Assembly: GCA_020073445.1 (NCBI GenBank)
Contig: JAIQFE010000002.1
Span: forward strand, 186,001 to 250,000
Direction: 5' to 3'
Source of the DNA: Terriglobia bacterium
GTDB lineage: Bacteria; Acidobacteriota; Terriglobia; Bryobacterales; Bryobacteraceae
DNA length: 64,000 bases
Below, one piece after another: positions 26,831 to 37,129 of this stretch (positions are counted from its first letter, which is position 1; each line of letters begins with the position of its first letter). The translations under genes were made by a program, and so were the position numbers. The notes under the pieces were generated by a model. It was given only the letters and a program-made list of their open reading frames with translations. It was not told where the DNA came from and made no database searches.

Positions 26831-28000
26831 GTGTCTGAACGAATGCGACATATTTTCACGTCGGAATCGGTGACCGAGGGTCACCCCGATAAGATGGCCG
26901 ACCAGATTTCGGACGCTGTGCTGGATGCGGCTTTAGCCGTTGATCCCACCAGCCGCGTAGCCTGCGAAACACTGGTAACCACCGGTATCTGCCTGGTGGC
27001 TGGCGAAATCACAACCAAAGCTATTCTGGACGTCCCCAGGCTGGCGCGCGAGGTCATCGCCGACATCGGTTTCACCGACGCGAAGATGGGCTTCGATGCC
27101 AAGACCTGCGGAATCCTGAATGTGATCCAGACCCAATCGCCCGATATCGCGATGGGCGTGGACACGGGCGGCGCTGGCGACCAGGGCCTGATGTTCGGCT
27201 ACGCCTGCGACGAAACCACGGAGCTGATGCCGCTGCCGATCCAGATGGCGCACCACTTGGTGAAACAGTTGAGCGACATTCGCCGCACCAGCAAGCTCAC
27301 CTACCTGCGTCCCGACGGTAAGAGCCAGGTCAGCGTCGAGTACGTGGACGGCCAGCCCAAGCGCATCGACGCGGTGGTTATTTCCACGCAGCACGATGAC
27401 GACGTCACCACCGAGCAGCTTCGTGCCGACGTGAAGAAGTACGTCATCGATCCCATCGTTCCCTCGAAGATGGTCGATTCGAACACGAAATATCACATCA
27501 ACCCGACCGGCCGGTTCGTAATCGGTGGCCCTCATGGCGACACCGGTCTGACCGGACGCAAGATCATCGTCGACACTTACGGCGGCATGGGCCGGCACGG
27601 CGGCGGGGCGTTCTCGGGCAAGGATCCGACGAAGGTGGACCGCTCGGCTTGCTACATGGCGCGCTACGTCGCGAAGAATATCGTCGCCGCAGGTCTTGCT
27701 AAGCGCTGCGAAGTGCAGCTGGCTTATGCGATCGGCGTCGCCGAGCCGGTATCGGTGATGGTGAACTGCTTCGGCACCGGCACGATTCCCGAAGAGCGGC
27801 TGGTTGATCTGGTTCGCGCCAATTTCAATCTGACGCCCAAGGGCATGATCGACACGCTGAAGCTGCGCCGTCCGATCTACCGCAAGACCGCTGCGTTCGG
27901 CCACTTCGGCCGGACCGAAGACACCTTTAGCTGGGAAGCCACGGACAAGGCGCACGCGCTCAAAGAAGCCGCGCAGCCTGCCACAGCGGCCCGTAGCTGA
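26831..28000 (+). CDS. metK: S-adenosylmethionine synthetase
   Basis: MetK joins methionine and ATP to give S-adenosylmethionine. From GTG 26831 it has 389 residues. The GTG is favoured by the GGAGG at 26817-26821 with 9-nt spacing; TTG 26825 and ATG 26843 are alternatives. Motifs: [13 protein letters not shown] near residue 12-25 with the catalytic His, the ATP-binding [12 protein letters not shown] near 118, and [16 protein letters not shown] near 255. It starts an operon-like run with tig (15 bp later) and mdh, and is divergent from the MddA-like, SAM-using enzyme. Confidence 0.97.
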   Translation: MSERMRHIFTSESVTEGHPDKMADQISDAVLDAALAVDPTSRVACETLVTTGICLVAGEITTKAILDVPRLAREVIADIGFTDAKMGFDAKTCGILNVIQTQSPDIAMGVDTGGAGDQGLMFGYACDETTELMPLPIQMAHHLVKQLSDIRRTSKLTYLRPDGKSQVSVEYVDGQPKRIDAVVISTQHDDDVTTEQLRADVKKYVIDPIVPSKMVDSNTKYHINPTGRFVIGGPHGDTGLTGRKIIVDTYGGMGRHGGGAFSGKDPTKVDRSACYMARYVAKNIVAAGLAKRCEVQLAYAIGVAEPVSVMVNCFGTGTIPEERLVDLVRANFNLTPKGMIDTLKLRRPIYRKTAAFGHFGRTEDTFSWEATDKAHALKEAAQPATAARS

Positions 28001-28014
28001 GCATCGGAAGTATC

Positions 28015-29298
28015 GTGCTAGTAGAAGGGTGCAAGCACGCACTCGATATCACTGTTCCCCTTGCCGAGGTGGAGCAGGAGACCGAGCGCGCGGCCGTCGC
28101 AATTCAAGGGAAAGCGCGCCTGCCGGGTTTTCGGCCCGGTAAGGCGCCGCTTTCGATCGTCAAGACCCGATTTGCGGGTGATATCCGCCAGGAAGTCCTG
28201 GACGCGTTGGTTCCGCGTTACCTCCAGGCTGCCGTGGAGAAGGAAAATCTCCAGTTGGTGGGCCGTCCAGGGATCTCCGACGTCCATTTTCACGCCGGGG
28301 AACCGCTGCGCTTCAAAGCCGAATTCGAGGTCGCACCGACTTTCGACTTGGGCGAGTATCGCGGCGTCACGATCACGTACAACGAACCCGAAGTGGCCGA
28401 CGCCGACGTGGAAGCGCGCGTTGAGCAGATCCGCGATCAGAAAGCTCAGTTCGTCAACGAGGAGCCGCGGGCGCTGGCCGATGGCGACTACGCAGTCGTC
28501 TCGCTAGAAAGCCTGGAGGGCGTCGAAGAGAAGGTCTCGCAGGACGAGCTGATGCTCAAGATCGGCGACGAGGCCACCATGAAAGAGTTCAGCGAGAACT
28601 TGCGCGGTGCTTCTCCCGAGGATGCGCGCGAATTCGAAGTGACCTATCCGGAGGATTACGATCGTCCCGCGCTGGCTGGAAAAACCGTAAAGTTTCGCGC
28701 GGTGGTGAAGGCCGTCCGTCGCAAGGAACTGCCCGAGCTCAACGACGAATTCGCCAAGGACCTGGGCGACTTCAAGACGCTCGAAGAACTGAAAGAGACG
28801 ATCCGCAAATCGATTCTTCAGGAGCGCGAGCACCACGCCCAGGAAGCAGCTAAGAGCCAGTTGATCGACAAGCTGGTGGACACGCACGATTTTCCGGTGC
28901 CGGACGCGTATATCGACCGGCAGATCCAGATCAACGTCGAAAATCAGTTGCGCTCGCTGGCCGCGCAGGGCGTGGACCCGAAGAACATCAAGCTCGACTG
29001 GGCCAAAGTGCGCGAGTCGCAGAAAGACCGGGCTGTGCGCGATGTGAGAGCGTCGCTGATTCTGGATAAGATCGGCGAACGGGAAGCGATCGGCGCCACG
29101 CAGGAAGAAGTCGACCGCGAAGTGCAACGGATCGCCCGCCAGCAGCGCGAGGCTGCCGCGGTAACGCGCGCCAAGCTCCAGAAGGACGGCGGACTGGCCC
29201 GCATCGCCGGCCACATCCGCACGGACAAGACCCTTGGCTTCCTGTTCGAGCAAGCTCGTAAAGAAGCTGGAAAACAAGATACCGAAACACCTAAATAA
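28015..29298 (+). CDS. tig: Trigger factor
   Basis: Ribosome-bound chaperone and peptidyl-prolyl isomerase that meets nascent chains. The 427-residue protein has the ribosome-docking domain with the signature GFRPGKAP near residue 38, a FKBP-like middle domain (about 155-240) and a helical C-terminal chaperone domain (250-427). GTG 28015 is preceded by GGAAG. It is 14 bp after metK and directly abuts mdh (TAA then ATG). The usual clpP-clpX-lon partners are not here. Confidence 0.95.
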   Translation: MLVEGCKHALDITVPLAEVEQETERAAVAIQGKARLPGFRPGKAPLSIVKTRFAGDIRQEVLDALVPRYLQAAVEKENLQLVGRPGISDVHFHAGEPLRFKAEFEVAPTFDLGEYRGVTITYNEPEVADADVEARVEQIRDQKAQFVNEEPRALADGDYAVVSLESLEGVEEKVSQDELMLKIGDEATMKEFSENLRGASPEDAREFEVTYPEDYDRPALAGKTVKFRAVVKAVRRKELPELNDEFAKDLGDFKTLEELKETIRKSILQEREHHAQEAAKSQLIDKLVDTHDFPVPDAYIDRQIQINVENQLRSLAAQGVDPKNIKLDWAKVRESQKDRAVRDVRASLILDKIGEREAIGATQEEVDREVQRIARQQREAAAVTRAKLQKDGGLARIAGHIRTDKTLGFLFEQARKEAGKQDTETPK

Positions 29299-31088
<1,790 letters not shown>

Positions 31089-31351
31089 TGCGATCAGTTT
31101 AACGCGCCGGTCGAAAGCCGGGAGCGAAGCTGGTGCGGAGCGGCCGACAACGCGGCGCGCCACGCAGGATCCAGCAACCTCCCGGCACCCGTCTTAATCG
31201 GAGCGTCAGCGCGTCAGCCCCACGGCGTAAGTGCAAAAAAAGAACCTGGATAGCGCTGCGAGCCGGTGAGTACCACCTAGTTTTTCGCGTTCCTTGCAGC
31301 CCATGAAGGCCGTTTTGTGTGTACAGTAACTATGGTGAGAGGAGGACCTCG

Positions 31352-32950
31352 ATGTCCAAACTGTACACGCTCTTTGCTCTTCCTTTTGTGGCTGCGCTCG
31401 CCGCCGCACAGACTCCCTGCGATCAACTGAAACTGTCGTTTCCGGACGCAGCGATAAAATCGATCGAGTTCATCCCGGCGGGTCCCTTTGTGGCTCCCAC
31501 TGGATCCTTGACGCCGGTCATCCCCGGTCCAGCCCCAGCCGCTGCGCCGGGTGGCCGTGGAGGCCGTGGCGGTCCTGGTGGACAAGCAAAAGGTCCGGCT
31601 GGCGGTGGTCGTGCCGCTCAACCCCCGCTTCCGGTGCCCGCTTACTGCCGTGTCTTAATGGTGCTGGAGCCTTCGTCGGACTCGCTCATCGACACGGCCG
31701 TTTTCCTTCCCACCGAAAACTGGAACGGGAAACTCCAGGTGGTGGGAAATGGCGGATGGGCCGGCACCGTCAGTTATCCCGCGATGGCGGCTGCCTTGCG
31801 CGAAGGCTACGCCACGGCTTCGAATGACACCGGCCACCGCGCCAACGACATGGGTGGAGGTGGCATGTTCGCGCTCGGCCATCCGGAGAAGATCACCGAT
31901 TTCGCGTATCGCGCGATGCATGAGACCGTCGTGAAGGCGAAGCTGATCACCGCGGCTTTCTATGGCAGGGGTCCCAAGTACTCCTATTACAATGGCTGCT
32001 CGACGGGCGGACGGCAGGGGCTTATCGAAATCACGAAATTCCCCGAGGACTTCGATGCCGCCTCGGTGGGTGCTCCCGCGAATCCGCACGTTCATCTGCA
32101 TGCCGCCGGAGTGGAACGGTCGCTCGAGCTCATGAAGAACAATGCCCCGCTTTCGCAAGCGAAGGTCGAGACACTGCACAAGGCCGTGATGGATTCGTGC
32201 GACGCCCTGGACGGCGTGAAGGACGGGATCATCAGCAATCCCGAGAAGTGCCACTACGATCCGTCGGCGCTATTGTGCAAGGCCGCCGATGGTCCCACTT
32301 GCCTGACCTCTGGCGAGCTGAAAACAGTGCAGATCGTTTTTGGCGATGTGAAGACGAAGAAGGGCGAAGTCATCTGGACCGGCTACGAACCCGGTACCGA
32401 GCTGCAAGTCGGGTCGCTCAAGACCGTTCCGACCGGCCCGGGCGGAGTCTGGGACGTCATTCGCATTCTGGGCCACCAGGACAAGGATTACGACTGGCAC
32501 AATTTCGATCTGGATGCCGAAGTCGCGCAGGCCGATAAAGCCGGGATCGATGTGCTTACCTACGATCTTTCAGCCTTCAAAGCGCATGGCGGGAAATTGC
32601 TGCTGTACCATGGCTGGGCCGATCCGAGCATCCCTCCGGGCCACACGGTGCTGTATTACAAGGAAGTGTTGAACAAGATGGGGAAGAAGCAGGACGACTG
32701 GTTCAAGCTCTACATGGAGCCGGGAATGGCGCACTGCGGGGGCGGCATCGGTCCTGACCAGTTCAACAAGATGGGCGTGATCGAACGCTGGCGCGAGGCC
32801 GGCCAGGCGCCCGATTCCATCATTGCGTCGCACGTCACCGGCAGCTCAGTCGATATGACGCGTCCGCTGTGCCCGTATCCGCAGGTCGCCGTGTATAAGG
32901 GCGCCGGGAGCACCAACGACGCCGCGAGTTTCTCCTGCAAGCTGCCGTAA
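31352..32950 (+). CDS. Tannase/feruloyl esterase family protein, exported
   Basis: A serine esterase of the tannase family, which cleaves ester bonds to gallic or ferulic acid in plant phenolic polymers. From ATG 31352, with GAGGAGG at 31338-31344, it has 532 residues. Signal peptide (1-20, PFVAALAAAQ). A Gly/Arg/Pro-rich insertion at about 65-90 is unusual. Catalytic Ser is in YNGCSTGGRQG near residue 212; the Asp/His pair is suggested by HGWADPSIPPGH near 420 and GMAHCGGG near 460, with family-typical cysteines. Single-gene unit ending at the repeat element (copy B), which supplies a terminator. Confidence 0.9.
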   Translation: MSKLYTLFALPFVAALAAAQTPCDQLKLSFPDAAIKSIEFIPAGPFVAPTGSLTPVIPGPAPAAAPGGRGGRGGPGGQAKGPAGGGRAAQPPLPVPAYCRVLMVLEPSSDSLIDTAVFLPTENWNGKLQVVGNGGWAGTVSYPAMAAALREGYATASNDTGHRANDMGGGGMFALGHPEKITDFAYRAMHETVVKAKLITAAFYGRGPKYSYYNGCSTGGRQGLIEITKFPEDFDAASVGAPANPHVHLHAAGVERSLELMKNNAPLSQAKVETLHKAVMDSCDALDGVKDGIISNPEKCHYDPSALLCKAADGPTCLTSGELKTVQIVFGDVKTKKGEVIWTGYEPGTELQVGSLKTVPTGPGGVWDVIRILGHQDKDYDWHNFDLDAEVAQADKAGIDVLTYDLSAFKAHGGKLLLYHGWADPSIPPGHTVLYYKEVLNKMGKKQDDWFKLYMEPGMAHCGGGIGPDQFNKMGVIERWREAGQAPDSIIASHVTGSSVDMTRPLCPYPQVAVYKGAGSTNDAASFSCKLP

Positions 32951-32971
32951 TAACGCAGTAATAATGAGAAA

Positions 32972-33059
32972 CGGGACAGGCAGCTCTATCCACTCCCACG
33001 CCGGCAGGCGAACTCGGCAGCTTACTGGAGGGGACAGAGTAGCCTGTCCCCTTTTTCAC
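32972..33059 (-). repeat. Two-hairpin dispersed repeat, copy B (inverted)
   Basis: Inverted relative of 19329-19415. The right hairpin (33030-33037 with 33044-33051) is a perfect 8-bp stem followed by five T on the plus strand (33052-33056), so it can work as an intrinsic terminator for the tannase gene. The left hairpin differs from copy A by one base that becomes a G-U wobble, so the fold is kept. Confidence 0.85.
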
Positions 33060-33079
33060 GCTACTTCGAGCCTTGCAAT

Positions 33080-33445
33080 CTACGCCGCTGCCGGCGCGCC
33101 CATCTCCATCTGCGGCCGAACTTCAACGGTTCCCCGGCGCGCCGACGGAATCTTCGCTGCGATGCCGATGGCTTCATCCAGATCCTTGGCCTCGATCAGG
33201 TAGTAGCCGCCGAGTTGCTCGCGCGTCTCCGCGAATGGACCGTCGGTGACGAGTCGCTTGCCATCGCGAATCCGAACGCTGGTGGCCGCTGCGGTCGGTT
33301 GCAGCCGAGCAGCCGTCTTGTAGTGGCCGCTCGCCACAATTTCCTCGCTAAACTTCGCGTAGTCACCCATCAACTGGCGTCCTTCCGCCTCACTCATCGT
33401 TTCAAAGCGCTTCTCTTCGTCGTAGATCAACAGCAGGTATTTCAT
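33080..33445 (-). CDS. YCII-related DGPF-domain protein
   Basis: A 121-residue dimeric alpha/beta-barrel protein with the start MKYLLLIYDEE and the diagnostic DGPFAETREQLGGYYLIEA segment near residue 62-80. DGPF proteins are the standard genomic partners of ECF42 sigma factors, and one such factor is divergent 76 bp away. ATG 33445 has a GGAGG at 33455-33459. Its biochemical role is not known for the family; relatives are small and cytosolic. Confidence 0.9.
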   Translation of the reverse strand: MKYLLLIYDEEKRFETMSEAEGRQLMGDYAKFSEEIVASGHYKTAARLQPTAAATSVRIRDGKRLVTDGPFAETREQLGGYYLIEAKDLDEAIGIAAKIPSARRGTVEVRPQMEMGAPAAA

Positions 33446-33487
33446 TTCGTGAACCTCCGTCAGTAAGTCGAACGGTGGGAGCCAGAA

Positions 33488-33516
33488 TCGACAGGCTAAG
33501 AAAAAATATTTACAAT
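33488..33516 (+). promoter_or_regulatory. Promoter of the ECF42 gene, probably leaderless
   Basis: TCGACA at 33488-33493, a 17-bp spacer, and TACAAT at 33511-33516. The -10 box ends only 5 nt before the ATG at 33522 and there is no ribosome binding site, so transcription would start at or next to the start codon. Confidence 0.6.
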
Positions 33517-33521
33517 CGGGC

Positions 33522-34772
33522 ATGTCCCCCGATCGAGCCGCGGATGAAGCTGTCGAAGCGGTTTGGCGCTCCGATTGGGGACGGATTCTCGCGACCCTGA
33601 TCCGGCTGGTCGGCGATTTCGAAATAGCCGAAGATGCGGCGCAAGAAGCCTTTACGGCTGCCGTCGACCAGTGGCGAACTTCGGGCGTTCCCGATTCCCC
33701 GCGCGCGTGGATCATTCAGACGGCTCGCCACAAGGCCATCGATCACATTCGCCGGCGGGCGCAGTTCGAAGAACCGCTGGAATCGCACTCGCCATCCATA
33801 ACGATGCAGCCGACGATTGAGGAAACCCCGGAAATCCCGGACGACCTTCTGCGGCTGATCTTCACCTGCTGCCATCCAGCCCTCGCGACGGAGGCGCAGG
33901 TTGCACTGACGCTCCGAACCGTCGCCGGCCTTGAGACCGACCAAATCGCCCGGGCATTCCTGGTGCCGGAAGCGACCATGGCGCAGCGGCTGGTGCGTGC
34001 GAAGCGTAAGATCCGGGATGCAGGCATTCCGTATTCCGTGCCCGCCGCCATCGACATGCCCGAGCGCATCGACGCGGTTCTGACCGTGATCTACCTGGTC
34101 TTCAACGAAGGCTACGCACCGACTCGAGGCGAGACCCTCGTGCGGACCGATCTGTGCACCGAGGCCATTCGATTGGGGCATCTCGTCAGGACGCTGGTGA
34201 ATGCAGTGACGTCACCGCATCCGCTTGCGGAGGCCACGGGTCTGGTCGCCCTCATGTTGCTTCACGATTCCCGGCGAGGTGCGCGTCTCGACGAGGCCGG
34301 CGATCTGGTGGTTCTGGAAGATCAGGATCGCAGCCGTTGGGATCGCAGCAAAATCGCCGAAGCCCTGCCTCTGGTGGACGAGTCGCTTCGCGCGGGGCCG
34401 GGGCCATTCGCATTGCAGGCGGCGATCGCGGCGCTGCATTGCCAGGCGGCGCGAGCCGAAGATACGGACTGGCCGCAAATCGTCCGGCTCTATGAGGTTC
34501 TCGAACGCCTGCAGCCGTCTTCGATCGTGTCGCTGAACCGGGCCGTGGCGGTCGCGATGGTGGACGGACCGCAGCAGGGACTGGCTCTCATTGATGCACT
34601 GGCCGCAGCCGGCGATCTCGACAACTATCACCTGCTCCATGCCGCTCGTGCGGATTTGCTGCGCCGCATGGGTTCGCCGGAGGAAGCCGCCAAAAGTTAC
34701 AAGCGTGCGCTCGCCTTGGTCAGCAATGAAGGTGAGCGCCGGTTTCTGGAGCGCCGGCTTCGCGAACTCTAA
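33522..34772 (+). CDS. ECF42-type RNA polymerase sigma factor with TPR-like tail
   Basis: A 416-residue extracytoplasmic-function sigma factor. The sigma-2 domain (about 15-85) contains DFEIAEDAAQEAFTAAVDQW, and sigma-4 (about 115-170) has the helix-turn-helix around LETDQIARAFLVPEATMAQR. Instead of an anti-sigma factor there is a long C-terminal extension (180-416) ending ERRFLERRLREL, the hallmark of the ECF42 group. The divergent DGPF gene completes the classic pair. The C-terminal extension is needed for activity in studied relatives. Target genes are usually the DGPF genes. Confidence 0.9.
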   Translation: MSPDRAADEAVEAVWRSDWGRILATLIRLVGDFEIAEDAAQEAFTAAVDQWRTSGVPDSPRAWIIQTARHKAIDHIRRRAQFEEPLESHSPSITMQPTIEETPEIPDDLLRLIFTCCHPALATEAQVALTLRTVAGLETDQIARAFLVPEATMAQRLVRAKRKIRDAGIPYSVPAAIDMPERIDAVLTVIYLVFNEGYAPTRGETLVRTDLCTEAIRLGHLVRTLVNAVTSPHPLAEATGLVALMLLHDSRRGARLDEAGDLVVLEDQDRSRWDRSKIAEALPLVDESLRAGPGPFALQAAIAALHCQAARAEDTDWPQIVRLYEVLERLQPSSIVSLNRAVAVAMVDGPQQGLALIDALAAAGDLDNYHLLHAARADLLRRMGSPEEAAKSYKRALALVSNEGERRFLERRLREL

Positions 34773-34780
34773 GCGTCGAT

Positions 34781-36067
34781 TTACTTGCCAGCGTAGGTGA
34801 CGCGCCAGATGACCTTGGCGCCATCATCGGTGACCAGCATCGAACCGTCTTTCGCCACGGTGATGCCCACGGGACGGCCCCAGACCACTCCATTGGTGGA
34901 GAAGCCGGTGAGGAAGTCCTCGTACACGCCGCTGGATTTGCCTTTCTCCAGCGGAATCCGGATAACTTCGTGGCCGGAACCTGCCGCGTGGTTCCAGGAG
35001 CCGTGCTCGGCGGCAAAAGCGTCGCCCGAATACTCCTTCGGAAATTGCTTTCCGTCGTAGAAGGCCATCCCTAGCGACGCGCTGTGCGGCTGGACCAGAA
35101 CGTCGGGCACAATCACTTTGTCCTTCAGCTCGGGATGCTTGCCCTCATGGGCAGGATCGTAGTTGCCGCCGATGTAGAACCATGGCCAGCCATAGAAACC
35201 GCCGCGCTCGACATGGGTCACGTAATCGGGAACCAGGTTGTCGCCGTAGGTATCGCGCTCATTGATGGATGTCCATAACTCACCGGTGTCAGGATGGATC
35301 GCCAGGCCGACCGGATTTCGAATGCCCGACGCATAGATTCCCACGAACTTGCCTTCGGGCGTGTACTCGAGGATGTTCGCGCGATGAAACTCCGCCTGAT
35401 TATCGCTGTTGTTTGATGCCGAACCGACTGCTAGAAACAGGCTCTTGCCGTCCTTCGAAAAAACGATATCTCGCGTGGAGTGGCCGCCGCCCGCCGGGAT
35501 ATCGGAAATCAGCGTTTCGGCTGGGCCGGTGGCCTTCAGATCTCCATTCTTATAGGGGAACCGGACGAGTGTGCTGGTGTTGGTCACATACACCCACTGG
35601 GGATTCGGTCCGGGCGGATAGAAGTTGATCCCAAACGCGGCGGGCAGCTTCGCGAATTCCGAGGACTGCTCCGGTTTGCCGTCGGCGGTGATCCCGCGAA
35701 AGATTTTAACCACGCCGGCGCCCGTATCGGCGAGGAAGACGTCGCCATTCGGGGCGGTGCGCATCTGCCGGGGAACGTTGAGACCGTCGCTCACGTATAT
35801 TCCGACCTTGAATCCGGCCGGAGCCTGCGGCATCGCGTTCGCGGGGCGTTGTCCGGCGCCACCACTCCTGCCGGAGGGTGTATCGCCGGGTTTGGGAAGA
35901 TCTTTGGCGGTGATTTTGTGCGCCACGCCGGATTTTAGAGAGGCGGTGGTGCTGAAGGCCTGCTTACCGGTCAGGATGGTCATGCCATCGGTCTTGGCTG
36001 CGTAGAGCACCAAGCTCGCGGCTGAAACCATTAATCCAGCGGGGAGGATCCGGCGGAGCGTTTTCAT
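34781..36067 (-). CDS. Glucose/sorbosone dehydrogenase-like protein, exported
   Basis: A 428-residue protein with a signal peptide (about 1-24, ending LVLYAA), a Gly/Pro-rich spacer, and a six-bladed propeller (about 85-428). Repeated features such as PNGDVFLADTGAG, VFSKDGKSLFLAVGS, and NERDTYGDNLVPDY fit the PQQ-dependent glucose/L-sorbosone dehydrogenase family, which oxidises sugars in the periplasm. PQQ use is inferred, not shown. A TAATCT box (36080-36075, minus strand) ends 7 nt before the start. It ends 8 bp from the convergent ECF42 gene. Confidence 0.85.
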   Translation of the reverse strand: MKTLRRILPAGLMVSAASLVLYAAKTDGMTILTGKQAFSTTASLKSGVAHKITAKDLPKPGDTPSGRSGGAGQRPANAMPQAPAGFKVGIYVSDGLNVPRQMRTAPNGDVFLADTGAGVVKIFRGITADGKPEQSSEFAKLPAAFGINFYPPGPNPQWVYVTNTSTLVRFPYKNGDLKATGPAETLISDIPAGGGHSTRDIVFSKDGKSLFLAVGSASNNSDNQAEFHRANILEYTPEGKFVGIYASGIRNPVGLAIHPDTGELWTSINERDTYGDNLVPDYVTHVERGGFYGWPWFYIGGNYDPAHEGKHPELKDKVIVPDVLVQPHSASLGMAFYDGKQFPKEYSGDAFAAEHGSWNHAAGSGHEVIRIPLEKGKSSGVYEDFLTGFSTNGVVWGRPVGITVAKDGSMLVTDDGAKVIWRVTYAGK

Positions 36068-36114
36068 GCCCTTCAGATTACCTCAGGGTGGGCCGGGGCA
36101 CAACGCAGGGCCCT

Positions 36115-36258
36115 TCACTCCTCCGTATGCGTCTCAAGTAGCAAGCGGCACTTGGCGCAGAGCAGATCATAGTCCGGCGGATCGTCCGAACTGAGGGACG
36201 GGTTGGGATCGCTGATCGGTTCGATCAACTCCCCGCAATTCTCACAGCGCGCTTCCAT
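36115..36258 (-). CDS. 47-residue zinc-ribbon protein
   Basis: An open frame of 47 codons, ATG 36258 to TGA 36115. The peptide starts MEARCENCGELIEP and ends DLLCAKCRLLLETHTEE, so it has two CxxC pairs about 26 residues apart, a typical zinc ribbon with an acidic middle. It is 47 bp upstream of the sorbosone-dehydrogenase-like gene on the same strand. No good ribosome binding site is visible. The paired knuckles make a real small protein likely; the role is unknown. Confidence 0.6.
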   Translation of the reverse strand: MEARCENCGELIEPISDPNPSLSSDDPPDYDLLCAKCRLLLETHTEE

Positions 36259-36294
36259 GGAGGCATTTTACCCATTCGAGAGCCGGGAAATGGG

Positions 36295-36310
36295 CCGCGA
36301 ATTTTCGCGG
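36295..36310. repeat. Palindromic repeat, copy 1
   Basis: CCGCGAATTTTCGCGG, a 7-bp inverted repeat around two bases. A second copy with one base changed in the spacer lies at 36874-36889. In both, similar sequence including AAGTACCA follows within about 50 bp. Confidence 0.7.
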
Positions 36311-36873
36311 CTGATACTCCGCAAAGTGAATCCGACGGAAAAGTACCAGTCGTGGTTTATTACAGCGATGATCCCGGAGCCTTCTGCTTCGCTGGCTCTG
36401 CCGTCTGATACCTCCAGGAGTTGCTAGCAACGGCAGTATCCGACCTAGGATTCATAGAATAGACCGCCGCAAACCATCCCATCGCATCCTCAACAGCAGC
36501 GATGCGGATATTTTCAAAATCTCGATAAATGAAGCCTAGGCGACGATGTTCGTCTGGCATTCCTGGGAGTCTATCACGATACAGCTACTTCACAATCGGG
36601 TTGGCGGTCCGCCACTCCATGTAGCGTTTCAGGAACTCGTAATCCGTGCTTGTCACCTTGAAATCCAGGAACGCGAGTATTTCCGGCACCACTTCCGAGC
36701 CTCGGATATAGCGCGCTGAGGGCCTTAGCCAAGGCTAAATGAAACAGGGACTTGTTCGGTAGCTCTTTATGGTCGATACAGGAGTTGTGGAGTAGCACTA
36801 ATACAGCGTCCACCGGGCCGGTTCGCTCGCAGCGGCTTAAGCTACCCATGCTTCCGGACCGGCCTTGAATCTG

Positions 36874-36889
36874 CCGCGAACTTTCGCGG
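36874..36889. repeat. Palindromic repeat, copy 2
   Basis: CCGCGAACTTTCGCGG, in direct orientation relative to copy 1 and 579 bp from it. The arms are identical; only the central base differs. Confidence 0.7.
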
Positions 36890-37129
36890 CGCTTTCCGAA
36901 CTTGTGGGAAAGTACCAAACGATGATTTGTGAAAGGGATAAACCCGGATATTTCACTTTGACTACACCCAATGTGGTGATAGAATTCTTGAAGCGCAGTG
37001 GGCTTCTTCCTCCGAGAGCCTGCCCGCTTTCTCCAGGGACAATCGGCCGATCCGGGCGGTTTCGACCGCTGAGGAACGGCCGGTCCCCTGGGATTTCACG
37101 CAATCCCTGAACAGTCTCGACGCTTTGCT

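Larger units (their letters stand above)
36259..37129. other. Gene-poor region with relics and a repeated palindrome
   Basis: 871 bp without a convincing intact gene. On the minus strand a frame without a start codon, ending at 36585, encodes about 42 residues of protein-like sequence (…EVVPEILAFLDFKV…, …YMEWRTANPIVK). On the plus strand two short frames each contain a KYQ-type segment following a shared palindrome. The pattern suggests decayed genes. Codon use is less GC-rich than in the neighbours. Confidence 0.5.
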
